Positions 8,520-19,513 of a DNA stretch of 64,000 nt are shown in pieces. Every line of letters begins with the position of its first letter. Within the stretch, counting starts at the first letter, position 1. This DNA comes from Streptococcus ferus DSM 20646 (GTDB lineage: Bacteria > Bacillota > Bacilli > Lactobacillales > Streptococcaceae). Both the position numbers and the translations under genes were made by a program. The notes beneath the pieces are model-generated. The model worked only from the letters and a program-made list of their open reading frames with translations, was not told where the DNA came from and did not search any database. The stretch covers positions 60,728 through 124,727 of the forward strand of contig NZ_AQVD01000006.1 in the NCBI RefSeq assembly GCF_000372425.1, in the 5' to 3' direction.

Positions 8520-9980
8520 CTATATAATAGCTAAAATAATAAAGTTGAGAATGAAGAGGGCAGTTGCCGCCCAGAGAATCGGATGAATCTCTTTGGCTTT
8601 TCCTTTGACCACTTTCACCAAACAGTAGAAGATAAAGGCCGCTGCAATACCGTAAGAAATACTGTAGCAGAGCCCCATAAACATACCCGCAAAGAAGCAA
8701 GGCAGGGCTTCCTCAAAATTATCCCATTTAACATCTAAGAATGATGAAAGCATCATAACCCCTACAACAATTAAAGCTGGCGCTGTTGCCTCTGCAGGAA
8801 CAACACCGACTAAAGGCACCAAAACGGTCGACAGAAGAAAGAGAACTGCAGTTGTAACGGCGGTCAGACCTGTACGTCCCCCTGCTGAAATACCTGCCGC
8901 ACTCTCAACATAGGTCGTGGTATTTGACGTTCCAAAGATAGCTCCAATTGAGGTTCCGATAGCATCGGCGAAAAGGGCTCTGTCCATTTTGGAATCAAAT
9001 CCTTTCCCTTCTTCCAAAGCACGTTCATCTGCTTCTGAGAAAATCCCTGTTTTACGGCCGGTTCCAATGAAAGTCCCCAAGGTATCGAAAGTATCTGATA
9101 AACTGAAGGCAAAAATAGTCATTAACACGAGAGGAAGACGACTAGAATCGCTAAAGAGGGACTTCATCCCGCCAAAGGCTGCCAGAAAAGTGACACCTAG
9201 TTCTTTAAAGGCAGAGCCTAGATGGTTTTGAGACCAATCGACCGTTGATAAATCAACCACGCCCATCGGAATCCCCAGAACTGTCGTTGCGATGATACCA
9301 ATCAAAATTGCACCACGAACCTGTTTGATAACCAAGACAGCGGTAATAATCAAACCAATAACAGCTAAAAGAACAGCTGGATTAGCAAAATTCGTAATGG
9401 CTGGGACAACCCCGCCATTCCCCACTACTGAGGAAACCCCCTTGGCAAACGTCTTGGCAGTTGCATCTGCCGGAGCGACTCCGTTGACGGAAATAATATT
9501 TTCTGCCGATGTTGAAAAAGTAATCATGTTGGCATTTTTAAAACCAAGATAGGCCACAAAGATACCAATCCCCCCGCCAATCGCATGCTGGAGGCTTACG
9601 GGAATCGCATGAATGATACTTTTTCTGACTTTCGTCACTGTAATAAAAATATTAAACAGGCCACAGATAAAAACCATAGCCAGGGCCTCCTGCCAAGTAA
9701 AGCCCAAACCGATAACCACCGTAAACGTAAAGAAAGCATTGAGCCCCATTCCCGGAGCTAGAGCATAGGGAACATTAGCAAATAGTCCCATAACCAAGGT
9801 TGAAATCGCCGATGCAATGATCGTGGCTAAAAAGACTGCCTGAGAAGGCATACCCGCAATACTCAAGATACTAGGGTTGACAAACAAGATATAAGACATG
9901 GCAAAGAAGGTTGTTAAGCCAGCAATGATTTCTCTGCGAACAGTCGTCTTGTTCTCTTTTAATTTAAAAAACGTTTCCAT
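8520..9980 (-). CDS. NCS2 family purine permease (PbuG/PbuO type)
   Basis: 486 aa, about 12-14 membrane helices. The N-terminus METFFKLKENKTTVRREIIAG and the segments LAPGMGLNAFF, SLSDTFDTLGTFIGTGRK and TSNTTTYVESAAGI match the AzgA-like subgroup of NCS2 transporters, which take up hypoxanthine, guanine or adenine with protons. A short leader from a clear promoter leaves no room for a purine riboswitch. It is monocistronic. Confidence 0.9.
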   Translation of the reverse strand: METFFKLKENKTTVRREIIAGLTTFFAMSYILFVNPSILSIAGMPSQAVFLATIIASAISTLVMGLFANVPYALAPGMGLNAFFTFTVVIGLGFTWQEALAMVFICGLFNIFITVTKVRKSIIHAIPVSLQHAIGGGIGIFVAYLGFKNANMITFSTSAENIISVNGVAPADATAKTFAKGVSSVVGNGGVVPAITNFANPAVLLAVIGLIITAVLVIKQVRGAILIGIIATTVLGIPMGVVDLSTVDWSQNHLGSAFKELGVTFLAAFGGMKSLFSDSSRLPLVLMTIFAFSLSDTFDTLGTFIGTGRKTGIFSEADERALEEGKGFDSKMDRALFADAIGTSIGAIFGTSNTTTYVESAAGISAGGRTGLTAVTTAVLFLLSTVLVPLVGVVPAEATAPALIVVGVMMLSSFLDVKWDNFEEALPCFFAGMFMGLCYSISYGIAAAFIFYCLVKVVKGKAKEIHPILWAATALFILNFIILAII

Positions 9981-10018
9981 TTCGATGTTTTATTCTCCTT
10001 TTTCCGAACAATAAAACC

Positions 10019-10047
10019 ATTATAGATTAAAAAAGTTCATCTTTCAA
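10019..10047 (-). promoter_or_regulatory. Promoter of the NCS2 permease
   Basis: -35 TTGAAA (10042-10047), 17-nt spacer, -10 TATAAT (10019-10024) on the minus strand. The leader is only about 30 nt and contains an AGGAG ribosome-binding site. Confidence 0.75.
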
Positions 10048-10158
10048 GTCTTTTGGCTGATTTTTATCCGTCTATAAAAAACATACTCCCAAATGGGACT
10101 TGGATAGACTCCCTCCCTTTCTCAAACCTTATCATCTCTAGACAAACAAGGTTTCATC

Positions 10159-10187
10159 TTGTTTACAGAGTTTTTTTTCTGTATAAT
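10159..10187 (+). promoter_or_regulatory. Promoter of the HAD hydrolase, leaderless type
   Basis: -35 TTGTTT (10159-10164), 17-nt spacer, -10 TATAAT (10182-10187). The next six bases CATCTT run straight into the ATG at 10194, so +1 is predicted at the A of the start codon. Confidence 0.65.
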
Positions 10188-10193
10188 CATCTT

Positions 10194-11006
10194 ATGAACA
10201 AAAAAGTGATTGCCCTTGATTTAGATGGGACCCTGCTCAAAAGCGACAACACCATTTCTGACTATACCATTCAGACCATACAGCAAGTAATGAAACAAGG
10301 TCACTTAGTCGTGATTGCGACTGGACGCCCTTATCGCATGGCCCTAGAATATTATAAAATCCTAGGCCTGCAAACCCCCATGATTAATTTCAATGGTTCT
10401 CTGACCCATATTCCAGAAAAAAAGTGGTCGGGTGAACACCGTGCTTATATTGATAAAAAATACCTTTTTGAGGTTTTGGACTGTCAAAAAGAATTTGAAG
10501 TGGATTTTATTGCCAGCGAATACCGCAAAAATTTTTACCTGACTTTCAGCCATCGGCAGGCTATTAAACCCGAATTATTTGGTGTGGCTTCCATAACCGA
10601 TGACATGCGACTGGAGCCTCAAAAGATCACTAAGGATCCTTTGGCTTTGCTGATGCAGACTCGGGCGAAAAACAAATATCAGCTCACCGATGAGATGCGG
10701 GCCTTTTTTAAAAATGGCATGGAAATCAGTACCTGGGGCGGCCCTATGAATATTCTGGAATTTGCCCCTAAAGGTGTCAATAAAGCCTATGCTCTCAAAC
10801 ACCTGCTCAAAAGCCTCAATTTCTCGCAAGATGATTTGATTGCATTTGGAGATGAACACAACGACACTCAAATGCTGGCTTTTGCTTCAATCGGTTATGC
10901 CATGAAAAACGCCAGCCAACTTCTGCTGCCTTACGCTGACAGACAAACTCAGTTTGATAACAACCACGATGGCGTGGCGAAAGAACTTGAGCGATTACTA
11001 TTATAA
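10194..11006 (+). CDS. Cof-type HAD hydrolase
   Basis: 270 aa from MNKKVIALDLDGTLL. Motif I is DLDGTL (Asp9, Asp11) and motif IV is GDEHNDTQML. The cap between them is the large C2B type of sugar-phosphate and FMN-type phosphatases (Cof/YidA group). The upstream in-frame extension to 10053 crosses the promoter and was rejected. No SD is present. The substrate cannot be told from sequence. Confidence 0.88.
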   Translation: MNKKVIALDLDGTLLKSDNTISDYTIQTIQQVMKQGHLVVIATGRPYRMALEYYKILGLQTPMINFNGSLTHIPEKKWSGEHRAYIDKKYLFEVLDCQKEFEVDFIASEYRKNFYLTFSHRQAIKPELFGVASITDDMRLEPQKITKDPLALLMQTRAKNKYQLTDEMRAFFKNGMEISTWGGPMNILEFAPKGVNKAYALKHLLKSLNFSQDDLIAFGDEHNDTQMLAFASIGYAMKNASQLLLPYADRQTQFDNNHDGVAKELERLLL

Positions 11007-11037
11007 GAACTTCAGAAGAACCTGAGGTTCTTTTTGA
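11005..11037 (+). terminator. Terminator of the HAD hydrolase gene
   Basis: AGAACTTCAG pairs with CTGAGGTTCT (one G-U pair) across a six-base loop, followed by TTTTT. Confidence 0.75.
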
Positions 11038-11186
11038 TTAGAATTTTATAATAGTAAAATAAAAAACAAAACCTCTCCGACCCCCACATCCGCTTGACAT
11101 CGGCTTTCCAAGCCACTCATAAAGGAAGGCGCTGTCATCCATTTCTGAAAGAAAAAATCTTTTTCCACAAAGATTTTCAAGACCTA

Positions 11187-11215
11187 TTGCTTTTTTAATG
11201 GAAACGTTTTACAAT
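11187..11215 (+). promoter_or_regulatory. manL promoter with embedded CcpA (cre) site
   Basis: -35 TTGCTT (11187-11192), 17-nt spacer, -10 TACAAT (11210-11215). TGGAAACGTTTTACA at 11199-11213 fits the cre pattern for CcpA and fills the spacer. Bound CcpA would therefore block polymerase. The 11007-11186 stretch upstream shows nothing beyond the HAD terminator. Confidence 0.7.
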
Positions 11216-11320
11216 ATAGTTGTTCTTAATCTTTTTAAGAGGGAAAAGAATTGGCCTTTGGCATGGAGATTATTCTTTTTCAGCTTAAAAAAGAAATAAA
11301 TTAAAGGAGGAAGAACAAGA

Positions 11321-12310
11321 ATGGGTATCGGAATCGTTATCGCAAGCCATGGTGAATTTGCTGCTGGCATTCATCAGTCTGGTTCTATGATCTTCGGTGA
11401 ACAAGAGAAAGTACAAGTTGTTACTTTTATGCCAAGTGAAGGTCCAGATGATTTGTATGCTAAGTTCAATGACGCCATTGCTGCCTTCGATGCTGATGAT
11501 GAAATTCTGGTTTTGGCTGACCTTTGGAGCGGTTCGCCTTTCAACCAAGCAAGCCGTGTCATGGAGGAAAACCCTGACCGTAAGTTTGCCATCATCACAG
11601 GTCTCAATTTGCCCATGCTTATCCAAAGCTATACAGAACGCATGATGGATGCGACTGCTGGTGTGGATAAAGTAGCGGCAAATATTATCAAGGAGGCTAA
11701 GGAGGGCATCAAAGTCCTTCCTGAAGCACTTCAACCAGAAGAAGCAGCGCCTGCTGCTAAAGAAACGGCTGCACCCCAAGGGGCTATCCCAGAAGGCACA
11801 GTCATCGGAGATGGCAAACTTAAAATCAATCTGGCTCGTGTGGACACACGTCTACTTCATGGCCAGGTAGCAACCAACTGGACACCTGCCTCTAAGGCAG
11901 ACCGCATCATCGTTGCCTCTGATAAGGTCGCAGCGGATGATTTGCGTAAAGGCTTAATTAAGCAGGCTGCACCAGGAAATGTCAAAGCTAATGTTGTTCC
12001 AATTAAGAAACTCATCGAGGCGGCCAAAGACCCTCGTTTTGGTAACACACATGCACTTATCCTGTTTGAAACACCTCAAGAAGCTCTCGAAGCGATTGAA
12101 GGCGGCGTGCCAATTACAGAACTGAACATTGGTTCTATGGCTCACTCAACCGGTAAAACAATGGTTAACAACGTTCTGTCTATGGACAAAGACGATGTGG
12201 CAACCTTTGAAAAATTGCGTGATTTAGGCGTTAAATTCGACGTCCGTAAAGTACCAAACGACTCTCAAAAAGACTTGTTTGAATTGATTAAAAAAGCAAA
12301 CGTTCAATAG
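11321..12310 (+). CDS. manL: PTS mannose/glucose transporter subunit EIIAB (ManL)
   Basis: 329 aa. The EIIA domain (1-125) has phospho-acceptor His10 ([10 protein letters not shown]). A flexible Ala/Glu/Pro linker (134-162) leads to the EIIB domain with [11 protein letters not shown], phospho-acceptor His180. It passes phosphate from HPr to incoming glucose, mannose, glucosamine and similar sugars. A strong SD (AAAGGAGG) precedes ATG. It is the first gene of manLMN. Confidence 0.97.
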   Translation: MGIGIVIASHGEFAAGIHQSGSMIFGEQEKVQVVTFMPSEGPDDLYAKFNDAIAAFDADDEILVLADLWSGSPFNQASRVMEENPDRKFAIITGLNLPMLIQSYTERMMDATAGVDKVAANIIKEAKEGIKVLPEALQPEEAAPAAKETAAPQGAIPEGTVIGDGKLKINLARVDTRLLHGQVATNWTPASKADRIIVASDKVAADDLRKGLIKQAAPGNVKANVVPIKKLIEAAKDPRFGNTHALILFETPQEALEAIEGGVPITELNIGSMAHSTGKTMVNNVLSMDKDDVATFEKLRDLGVKFDVRKVPNDSQKDLFELIKKANVQ

Positions 12311-12341
12311 GTCGTCATTATGAAAACGAAAGGATTATAAC

Positions 12342-13157
12342 ATGTCAGATATTAATATTATTTCTGCGGTCTTGGTCGTTGTTGTTGCCTTCCTTGCTGG
12401 ACTTGAAGGTATCTTGGACCAATTCCAATTTCATCAACCCTTAGTGGCTTGTACCTTAATCGGTCTCGTTACCGGTCACTTAGAAGCCGGTATCATCTTA
12501 GGCGGAACTCTTCAAATGGTCGCACTTGGATGGGCTAATATCGGTGCTGCGGTTGCCCCAGATGCGGCTCTTGCATCTGTTGCCGCTGCTATCATCATGG
12601 TTAAGGGAGGCGACTTTACTACTAAAGGGATTACCTTCGCTTACTCAACTGCTATTCCGCTTGCTGTTGCAGGACTTTTCCTAACCATGATTGTTCGGAC
12701 ACTCTCTGTTGCCCTCGTGCATACAGCTGATAATGCTGCTAAAGATGGCAACTTCAAAGCAGTCGAACGCGCTCACTTTACAGCACTCCTTCTTCAAGGT
12801 CTGCGGATTGCCGTTCCGGCTGCACTTCTTCTGGCTGTTCCTGCCCAGGTTGTAAAAGACATTCTCGGTCTCATGCCAGATTGGCTCAACGGCGGTATGC
12901 AGGTCGGCGGTGCTATGGTGGTTGCCGTAGGTTATGCAATGGTTATCAATATGATGGCTACTCGTGAAGTATGGCCATTCTTCGCTCTTGGTTTTGTATT
13001 CGCAGCCTTGACTGAATTGACACTTATCGCTCTTGGGGTTGTCGGAGTTGCAATCGCCCTTATCTACATCAACCTTTCTAAAAAAGGCGGTTCTGGTAAT
13101 GGTGGTTCTTCATCAGGTTCCGGAGATCCAATCGGCGATATTCTAGAAGACTACTAA
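12342..13157 (+). CDS. manM: PTS mannose transporter subunit EIIC (ManM)
   Basis: 271 aa membrane permease subunit of the mannose-type PTS. It starts MSDINIISAVLVVVVAFLAGLEG, contains ACTLIGLVTGHLEAGIILGG, and ends in the Gly/Ser-rich tail KKGGSGNGGSSSGSG seen in streptococcal ManM. ManMN is also the known receptor of several class IIa and related bacteriocins in Gram-positives. Confidence 0.96.
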   Translation: MSDINIISAVLVVVVAFLAGLEGILDQFQFHQPLVACTLIGLVTGHLEAGIILGGTLQMVALGWANIGAAVAPDAALASVAAAIIMVKGGDFTTKGITFAYSTAIPLAVAGLFLTMIVRTLSVALVHTADNAAKDGNFKAVERAHFTALLLQGLRIAVPAALLLAVPAQVVKDILGLMPDWLNGGMQVGGAMVVAVGYAMVINMMATREVWPFFALGFVFAALTELTLIALGVVGVAIALIYINLSKKGGSGNGGSSSGSGDPIGDILEDY

Positions 13158-13172
13158 GAGAGGAGAATTAAC

Positions 13173-14084
13173 ATGGCTGAAAAATTAACACTTTCAAAAT
13201 CAGACCGCCAAAAAGTATGGTGGCGTTCAACTTTCCTCCAAGGGTCATGGAACTATGAACGTATGCAAAACTTGGGTTGGGCTTATGCTTTAATCCCAGC
13301 AATTAAAAAACTATACACCACTAAAGAAGATCAGGCCGCTGCCCTTGAGCGTCACCTCGAATTCTTCAATACCCACCCTTATGTCGCTGCCCCTATCCTT
13401 GGGGTAACCCTAGCCCTAGAGGAAGAAAAAGCTAATGGAGCTGAGATTGATGACGCTGCCATTCAAGGGGTGAAAATCGGTATGATGGGACCTCTTGCAG
13501 GTATCGGAGATCCTGTCTTCTGGTTCACTATTCGTCCTATCTTAGGGGCTCTGGGAGCTTCTCTCGCACAAACCGGAAACATTGTCGGACCGCTCATCTT
13601 CTTCTTTGGCTGGAACCTCATCCGTATGGCTTTCTTGTGGTACACACAAGAGTTCGGCTATAAGGCTGGTTCTGAAATCACAAAGGATATGTCCGGCGGT
13701 ATCTTGCAAGACATTACCAAAGGGGCTTCTATCCTTGGTATGTTTATCTTAGCCGTTTTGGTTCAGCGCTGGGTATCAATTAACTTTACCGTGAACCTTC
13801 CTGCCAAACAGCTGTCAGAAGGGGCTTATGTCGTCTTTCCAAAAGGCAGTGTGACCGGAGCTGAGTTAAAAGGTATCCTCGGTCAGGCACTTGGTGGCAT
13901 GAGTCTTGATAAGTATCAAACTCAAACACTCCAAGGTCAGCTGGACGCTCTCATTCCTGGCCTCATGGGACTGCTCTTAACCTTCCTATGTATGTGGCTG
14001 CTTAAAAAGAAAGTTTCTCCAATCACTATCATCATTGCTCTATTCGCAGTAGGTATCCTTGCTCGTTTAGCAGGTATTATGTAA
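13173..14084 (+). CDS. manN: PTS mannose transporter subunit EIID (ManN)
   Basis: 303 aa. It pairs with ManM to form the membrane channel. Typical EIID features are RSTFLQGSWNYERMQNLGWAYALIPA near the N-terminus and GPLAGIGDPVFWFTIRPILGALG in the middle. An extracellular-looking insert (about residues 205-255) lies before the last two helices, in the region implicated in bacteriocin recognition in other species. The SD is GAGAGGAG. Confidence 0.96.
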   Translation: MAEKLTLSKSDRQKVWWRSTFLQGSWNYERMQNLGWAYALIPAIKKLYTTKEDQAAALERHLEFFNTHPYVAAPILGVTLALEEEKANGAEIDDAAIQGVKIGMMGPLAGIGDPVFWFTIRPILGALGASLAQTGNIVGPLIFFFGWNLIRMAFLWYTQEFGYKAGSEITKDMSGGILQDITKGASILGMFILAVLVQRWVSINFTVNLPAKQLSEGAYVVFPKGSVTGAELKGILGQALGGMSLDKYQTQTLQGQLDALIPGLMGLLLTFLCMWLLKKKVSPITIIIALFAVGILARLAGIM

Positions 14085-14106
14085 GAAAGTTTCTTTCTTC
14101 TAAGTC

Positions 14107-14160
14107 AAAACACAGCCCCTCTAATCCTCGTTTGATAGGTTTAAAGGGCTGTGTTTTTTT
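14107..14160 (+). terminator. Terminator of manLMN
   Basis: AACACAGCCC and GGGCTGTGTT form a 10-bp stem around a long loop, followed by seven T. Confidence 0.8.
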
Positions 14161-14292
14161 GATTAAGATGAGTAAGCGAAAAACCAATTAGGTGGCAGAA
14201 TAGCCTGCTGCCTGATTTTGCCTTTTGATCGTTTCAACAATAGCTTGGACCAAAAAATGCTGACTCCCTTATCCAAGATAGGATTTTTCTGA

Positions 14293-14298
14293 TATAAT
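14293..14298 (+). promoter_or_regulatory. manO -10 element
   Basis: An extended -10 (TGATATAAT, hexamer at 14293-14298) lies 27 nt before the manO ATG. A weak -35 (TTATCC) is 18 nt upstream. manO is thus transcribed separately from manLMN. Confidence 0.6.
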
Positions 14299-14325
14299 AA
14301 ATATGGTTAGAAATAAGGAGACATT

Positions 14326-14703
14326 ATGGCACAATCTTTAAACACAACTGTCAGCTTCCAGACAACCGGCGTTTCTTATCTGGGCATAGGAGGAAAAGTC
14401 GGAAAATTTCTTGTTGGCAATAGGGCGCTAGAGTTTTACGCAGATGCTAATGTTGAAGATTTCATTCAAATCCCTTGGGAATCCATCAACCAGATCGGCG
14501 CTAACGTTTCTGGCAAAAAAGTCAGCCGACATTTTGAAATCTTCACCGATAAGGGAAAATTTTTATTTGCCTCTAAAGATTCGGGAAAGATTTTAAAAAT
14601 CGCCAGAGAAACCATTGGCAATGACAAGGTTGTCAAATTACCGACTTTGATACAGCAAGTGGGGCGATTTTTTAAGCCTAAAAAAAATAAAAAGCAGGAT
14701 TAA
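14326..14703 (+). CDS. manO: ManO, DUF956 family protein
   Basis: 125 aa with a good AAGGAG site. The DUF956 family is found almost only next to mannose-type PTS operons in lactic acid bacteria and is called ManO. A regulatory role has been proposed but its activity is unknown. The core motif is DFIQIPWESINQIGANVSGKKVSRHFEIFTDKGKF. The C-terminal end is very basic (KPKKNKKQD), and its last codons lie inside the terminator stem. Confidence 0.88.
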   Translation: MAQSLNTTVSFQTTGVSYLGIGGKVGKFLVGNRALEFYADANVEDFIQIPWESINQIGANVSGKKVSRHFEIFTDKGKFLFASKDSGKILKIARETIGNDKVVKLPTLIQQVGRFFKPKKNKKQD

Positions 14704-14714
14704 ACCTGCTTTTT
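14689..14714. terminator. Bidirectional terminator manO / acyltransferase
   Basis: AAAAAGCAGG/CCTGCTTTTT is a 10-bp stem spanning the stop codons of the two convergent genes. Confidence 0.75.
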
Positions 14715-15804
14715 ATGATTTTGTATAGATACCAAAGGGGAGAATGTTATCTAGCTTTTGAGCCAGCTGCCCGATTTTAAGCGTCTTGAACAGTCGCATC
14801 CGTAAAAGTTCCACCACAGTCGAAAGGAAATAAATCAGAAGGGCAGTTCCCAAAATTAAGAAAGGAAATAGCCAAATTGGAGCGTCAACAAACGAGACAA
14901 AACCGTCTCGAATGACAAACCGAACCATTAGAGGATTTAGGTGAAAGAGGTAGACCCCTAACGTAGCCGGTGCCAGAAACTTGATGACAGCCATCAGACG
15001 GCTATCCGATTTAATATCCAGAGTCGCAAAGAAAATAAAAACAGACAAGGCAGCAGCTAAAAGGCTGGGCGATGTATACCAATACCAAATATCACCAATT
15101 AGGAATTTCGCAAAAAAAGTTACGGTCATTGAAGACAGGGCCAGCAGTAAGAGCGTCCTTTTTTTAAAGACGCGTTTCAAATCCAAGCGCCTCAGATAAG
15201 CACCTATGATATAAAGGACGATGAGCCAATTCATACTGAAGCCTTTCGCAAAGGAGAACTCGTCAACTTTAGTATTAAAGAGAGCGGGGAGTACAGAAAA
15301 AAAGATAATAGCAAAGATAACAAGCTGCTTCAAATCTTTGGTTTTTAGCTTAGAAAGCCCCAAATTTAGAAAAGGCATAAAGACCAAAACACCAAAATAA
15401 GCGGTGATATACCAATACTCCCCAGTAATAACAGGAAAGATAGCCTCCACCCAGTCATGGTAGGTCACTGGCTTTTGCAGCAAGGAAAAAAAGACTGTGA
15501 AACCAAAAGTATAAAAGAAAACTTGCAGCCACAGAGTGAGGCACTTAGAATAACGATAGTTGGAATTCACGCTGACATAACCGCTAATCAAGGCGTAGCA
15601 GTTAACCGCACCATAAGCAGCTACCTGAATAGCCCATGTAATCAGAAAATGGGGATCTGGATCGCCGGCAACACTGGATCGGATCCCTCCCTTTCCTAGA
15701 ACATGAGTGACAACAATCATGAACATGGCAAAAATTCTAAGAAAATCAACACCTGGATTATAGGGATTCGTGTCTTTTTTAGCATCATTAGTAGTTGTTA
15801 TCAT
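14713..15804 (-). CDS. Acyltransferase family 3 membrane protein
   Basis: 363 aa with about ten membrane helices. The N-terminal GVDFLRIFAMFMIVVTHVLG contains the catalytic-type His of acyltransferase-3 proteins, and FHLNPLMVRFVIRD is near the end. Relatives O-acetylate cell-wall or exopolysaccharide sugars (OatA N-domain, WecH-like). There is no extracellular SGNH domain here, so this is the membrane-only form. It is monocistronic. The ribosome-binding site is weak. Confidence 0.8.
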   Translation of the reverse strand: MITTTNDAKKDTNPYNPGVDFLRIFAMFMIVVTHVLGKGGIRSSVAGDPDPHFLITWAIQVAAYGAVNCYALISGYVSVNSNYRYSKCLTLWLQVFFYTFGFTVFFSLLQKPVTYHDWVEAIFPVITGEYWYITAYFGVLVFMPFLNLGLSKLKTKDLKQLVIFAIIFFSVLPALFNTKVDEFSFAKGFSMNWLIVLYIIGAYLRRLDLKRVFKKRTLLLLALSSMTVTFFAKFLIGDIWYWYTSPSLLAAALSVFIFFATLDIKSDSRLMAVIKFLAPATLGVYLFHLNPLMVRFVIRDGFVSFVDAPIWLFPFLILGTALLIYFLSTVVELLRMRLFKTLKIGQLAQKLDNILPFGIYTKS

Positions 15805-15906
15805 ATCCCACTAATCTTATCATATTCATATTAAGAAAGAGACGTTTTCACCAAAATGAGATGAATTTGTTAAAGTCTGTTTTAAAATTGTAAAATGGCA
15901 ATAGCA

Positions 15907-15935
15907 TTTACAAACCCATCATTTTTTTGTATAAT
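15907..15935 (+). promoter_or_regulatory. serS promoter
   Basis: -35 TTTACA (15907-15912), 17-nt spacer, -10 TATAAT (15930-15935). The transcript starts the T-box leader. Confidence 0.75.
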
Positions 15936-15941
15936 AAATCC

Positions 15942-16117
15942 AACGGATAAGTAGACGGTTGCTCTTTTTCAGAAAGTCTGCGGTTGCTGCAAGCAGATAT
16001 GGACAACAGTTGAAATTCTACCGTGAATCTAATAACACATAAACAATTAAGGGCACAGAATGTGAAGCTGGATGGAACCGCGCCGGAGCGCTCCAGCATA
16101 TCATATTCTGTTTTTTA
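15942..16117 (+). promoter_or_regulatory. T-box leader, probably Ser-responsive
   Basis: The T-box core TGGAACCGCG is at 16073-16082. An AGAAAGTCTGCGGTTGC stem I start and a specifier loop with TCT followed by A (GAAATTCTACC) point to serine. A terminator built from ACAGAATGTGAAGCTGGA and TCCAGCATATCATATTCTG (16055-16110) ends in TTTTTT. The T-box core is within its 5' half, so uncharged tRNA-Ser should favour antitermination. This leader explains the 329 nt without a gene between 15805 and 16133. Confidence 0.85.
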
Positions 16118-16133
16118 TTTGGAGGTATTACTG

Positions 16134-17408
16134 ATGTTAGACATGAAACGTATCCGCAGTGATTTTGAGACCGTTGCTCAAAAACTAGCCAACCGAGGAG
16201 TTGCGCAAAAGACACTTTTAGAATTGCAGGAACTTGATCACAGAAGGCGTGAGCTTTTGATCAAGACAGAAGCTGCTAAAGCCGAACGCAATACTGCTTC
16301 TGCTGCCATCGCCCAGGCAAAGCGTCAAAAAGAAGATGCTTCCCAACAAATTGCTGCCATGCAAAAACTGGCGGCGGCTATTAAGGATTTGGATGCTGAA
16401 TTAGCCGAAATTGACCAGGAATTAACAGCTATCGTTACCGGTCTTCCCAACACCCCTCACGACAGTGTGCCTATCGGTGCCGATGAGGATGATAATGTTG
16501 AAATTCGCCGCTGGGGAGAGCCACGCGATTTTACTTTCCAGCCCAAAGCGCATTGGGACTTAGGGGAAGATTTGGGGATTTTGGACTGGGAGCGAGGCGC
16601 CAAAGTGACCGGATCTCGCTTCCTCTTCTACAAGGGAGTCGGTGCCCGTCTCGAACGCGCCCTCTATAACTTTATGTTGAATGAACACGCAAAGGAAGGC
16701 TATACCGAAGTGATTCCTCCTTACATGGTGAATCATGAGTCTATGTTTGGAACTGGTCAATACCCTAAGTTCAAGGAAGATACCTTTGAATTGGCTGACA
16801 CCGACTATGTCCTCATCCCGACAGCCGAAGTTCCTCTGACTAACTACTATCGCGGAGAAATCCTTGAGGGCAAAGACTTGCCAATCTCCTTTACGGCTAT
16901 GAGTCCTTCTTTTCGCTCCGAAGCTGGCTCTGCAGGACGAGACACGCGCGGTCTCATTCGTCTCCACCAATTCCACAAGGTTGAGATGATCAAGTTTGCC
17001 AAACCAGAAGACTCTTATGACGAATTGGAAAAAATGACGGCCAATGCTGAACATATTCTTCAAAAACTGGAATTGCCTTATCGTGTGATAACACTTTGTA
17101 CAGGCGATATGGGCTTTTCAGCCGCCAAGACCTATGATTTGGAAGTTTGGATTCCTGCTCAAGAAACGTATCGCGAAATCTCAAGCTGTTCCAATACGGA
17201 GGATTTCCAAGCCCGCCGTGCACAAATCCGTTACCGTGATGAAGCTGATGATAAGGTCAAACTGCTCCACACACTAAACGGCTCAGGTCTTGCTGTTGGT
17301 CGGACGGTTGCTGCAATTCTGGAAAATTACCAAAACGAAGACGGCTCCGTCACTATTCCTCAGGTGCTTCGGCCTTATCTGGGCGGACTCGAACGTATCG
17401 AACCTTAA
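16134..17408 (+). CDS. serS: Serine--tRNA ligase
   Basis: 424 aa from [12 protein letters not shown]. The N-terminal helical arm (about 25-100) binds the tRNA long variable arm. Class II motif 2 ([21 protein letters not shown]) and motif 3 ([16 protein letters not shown]) are intact. GGAGG lies 8 nt before the ATG. A longer frame to 16023 runs through the T-box and was rejected. Confidence 0.97.
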   Translation: MLDMKRIRSDFETVAQKLANRGVAQKTLLELQELDHRRRELLIKTEAAKAERNTASAAIAQAKRQKEDASQQIAAMQKLAAAIKDLDAELAEIDQELTAIVTGLPNTPHDSVPIGADEDDNVEIRRWGEPRDFTFQPKAHWDLGEDLGILDWERGAKVTGSRFLFYKGVGARLERALYNFMLNEHAKEGYTEVIPPYMVNHESMFGTGQYPKFKEDTFELADTDYVLIPTAEVPLTNYYRGEILEGKDLPISFTAMSPSFRSEAGSAGRDTRGLIRLHQFHKVEMIKFAKPEDSYDELEKMTANAEHILQKLELPYRVITLCTGDMGFSAAKTYDLEVWIPAQETYREISSCSNTEDFQARRAQIRYRDEADDKVKLLHTLNGSGLAVGRTVAAILENYQNEDGSVTIPQVLRPYLGGLERIEP

Positions 17409-17412
17409 TACC

Positions 17413-17443
17413 AAAAAGCTGGGACAAAAGTCCCAGCTTTTTT
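17413..17443 (+). terminator. serS terminator
   Basis: AAAAAGCTGGGAC and GTCCCAGCTTTTT form a 13-bp stem around AAAA. Confidence 0.85.
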
Positions 17444-17530
17444 GATAAATTCATCTAAGTCCTTGAAGCCTCAGTTAATCGTCAACTCGTCTTTATTCAA
17501 GACAGCCCTATTTCAATTGAACATATCCCT

Positions 17531-17773
17531 TTATTTGTCATTCTTGCCTTTTCTGTACCTATCCTCTAGTCGATCCACAGAGACAAAAAACAGGACAACT
17601 AAAAATTGACCAATCAATCCCCAGCTTGTCTTATTCCAAAAAGGAACTTTATAGACGAGGCTAGTGTAGAGGCCCAGTAAAAGACCAACAACCATTAAAC
17701 CCAGCGATAGGTAAAAACAAACTCGAAAGAAAGGGGCATAAGCAGTTTCTGATTTTTTAAAAAACGATTTCAT
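17531..17773 (-). CDS. Small two-helix membrane protein, unknown
   Basis: 80 aa. Two hydrophobic segments (about 18-40 and 50-66) with basic ends (MKSFFKKSE, EDRYRKGKNDK). An AAAGGAGAAC ribosome-binding site supports translation. No family was recognised. It sits alone between convergent serS and the downstream end of glpK. The 128 nt up to glpK (17774-17901) hold no clear terminator. Confidence 0.65.
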   Translation of the reverse strand: MKSFFKKSETAYAPFFRVCFYLSLGLMVVGLLLGLYTSLVYKVPFWNKTSWGLIGQFLVVLFFVSVDRLEDRYRKGKNDK

Positions 17774-17901
17774 TTTGTTCTCCTTTTCAAGCCATGAAGT
17801 GTAGCTGATAACCCTCTAAAATCCAATTTCAACATTGCCAATCATAGATCAACTGGTGCTTATAAGACCTTAAGTACTACCTTGCCAAAGACTTTCTCAC
17901 T

Positions 17902-19430
<1,529 letters not shown>

Positions 19431-19433
19431 ATT

Positions 19434-19462
19434 ATTATAACCCGACATTGATAATTTCACAA
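19434..19462 (-). promoter_or_regulatory. glpK promoter
   Basis: -35 TTGTGA (19457-19462), 17-nt spacer, -10 TATAAT (19434-19439) on the minus strand. Confidence 0.7.
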
Positions 19463-19513
19463 GCAAGAGTCCCCTTTCAAAATATTTTAAGCCTCTGCCC
19501 CCTTATCATCGTC

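Noticed and set aside
9981..10193. Purine riboswitch before the NCS2 permease
   Set aside because: The promoter lies only about 30 nt before the ribosome-binding site, leaving no space for an aptamer.
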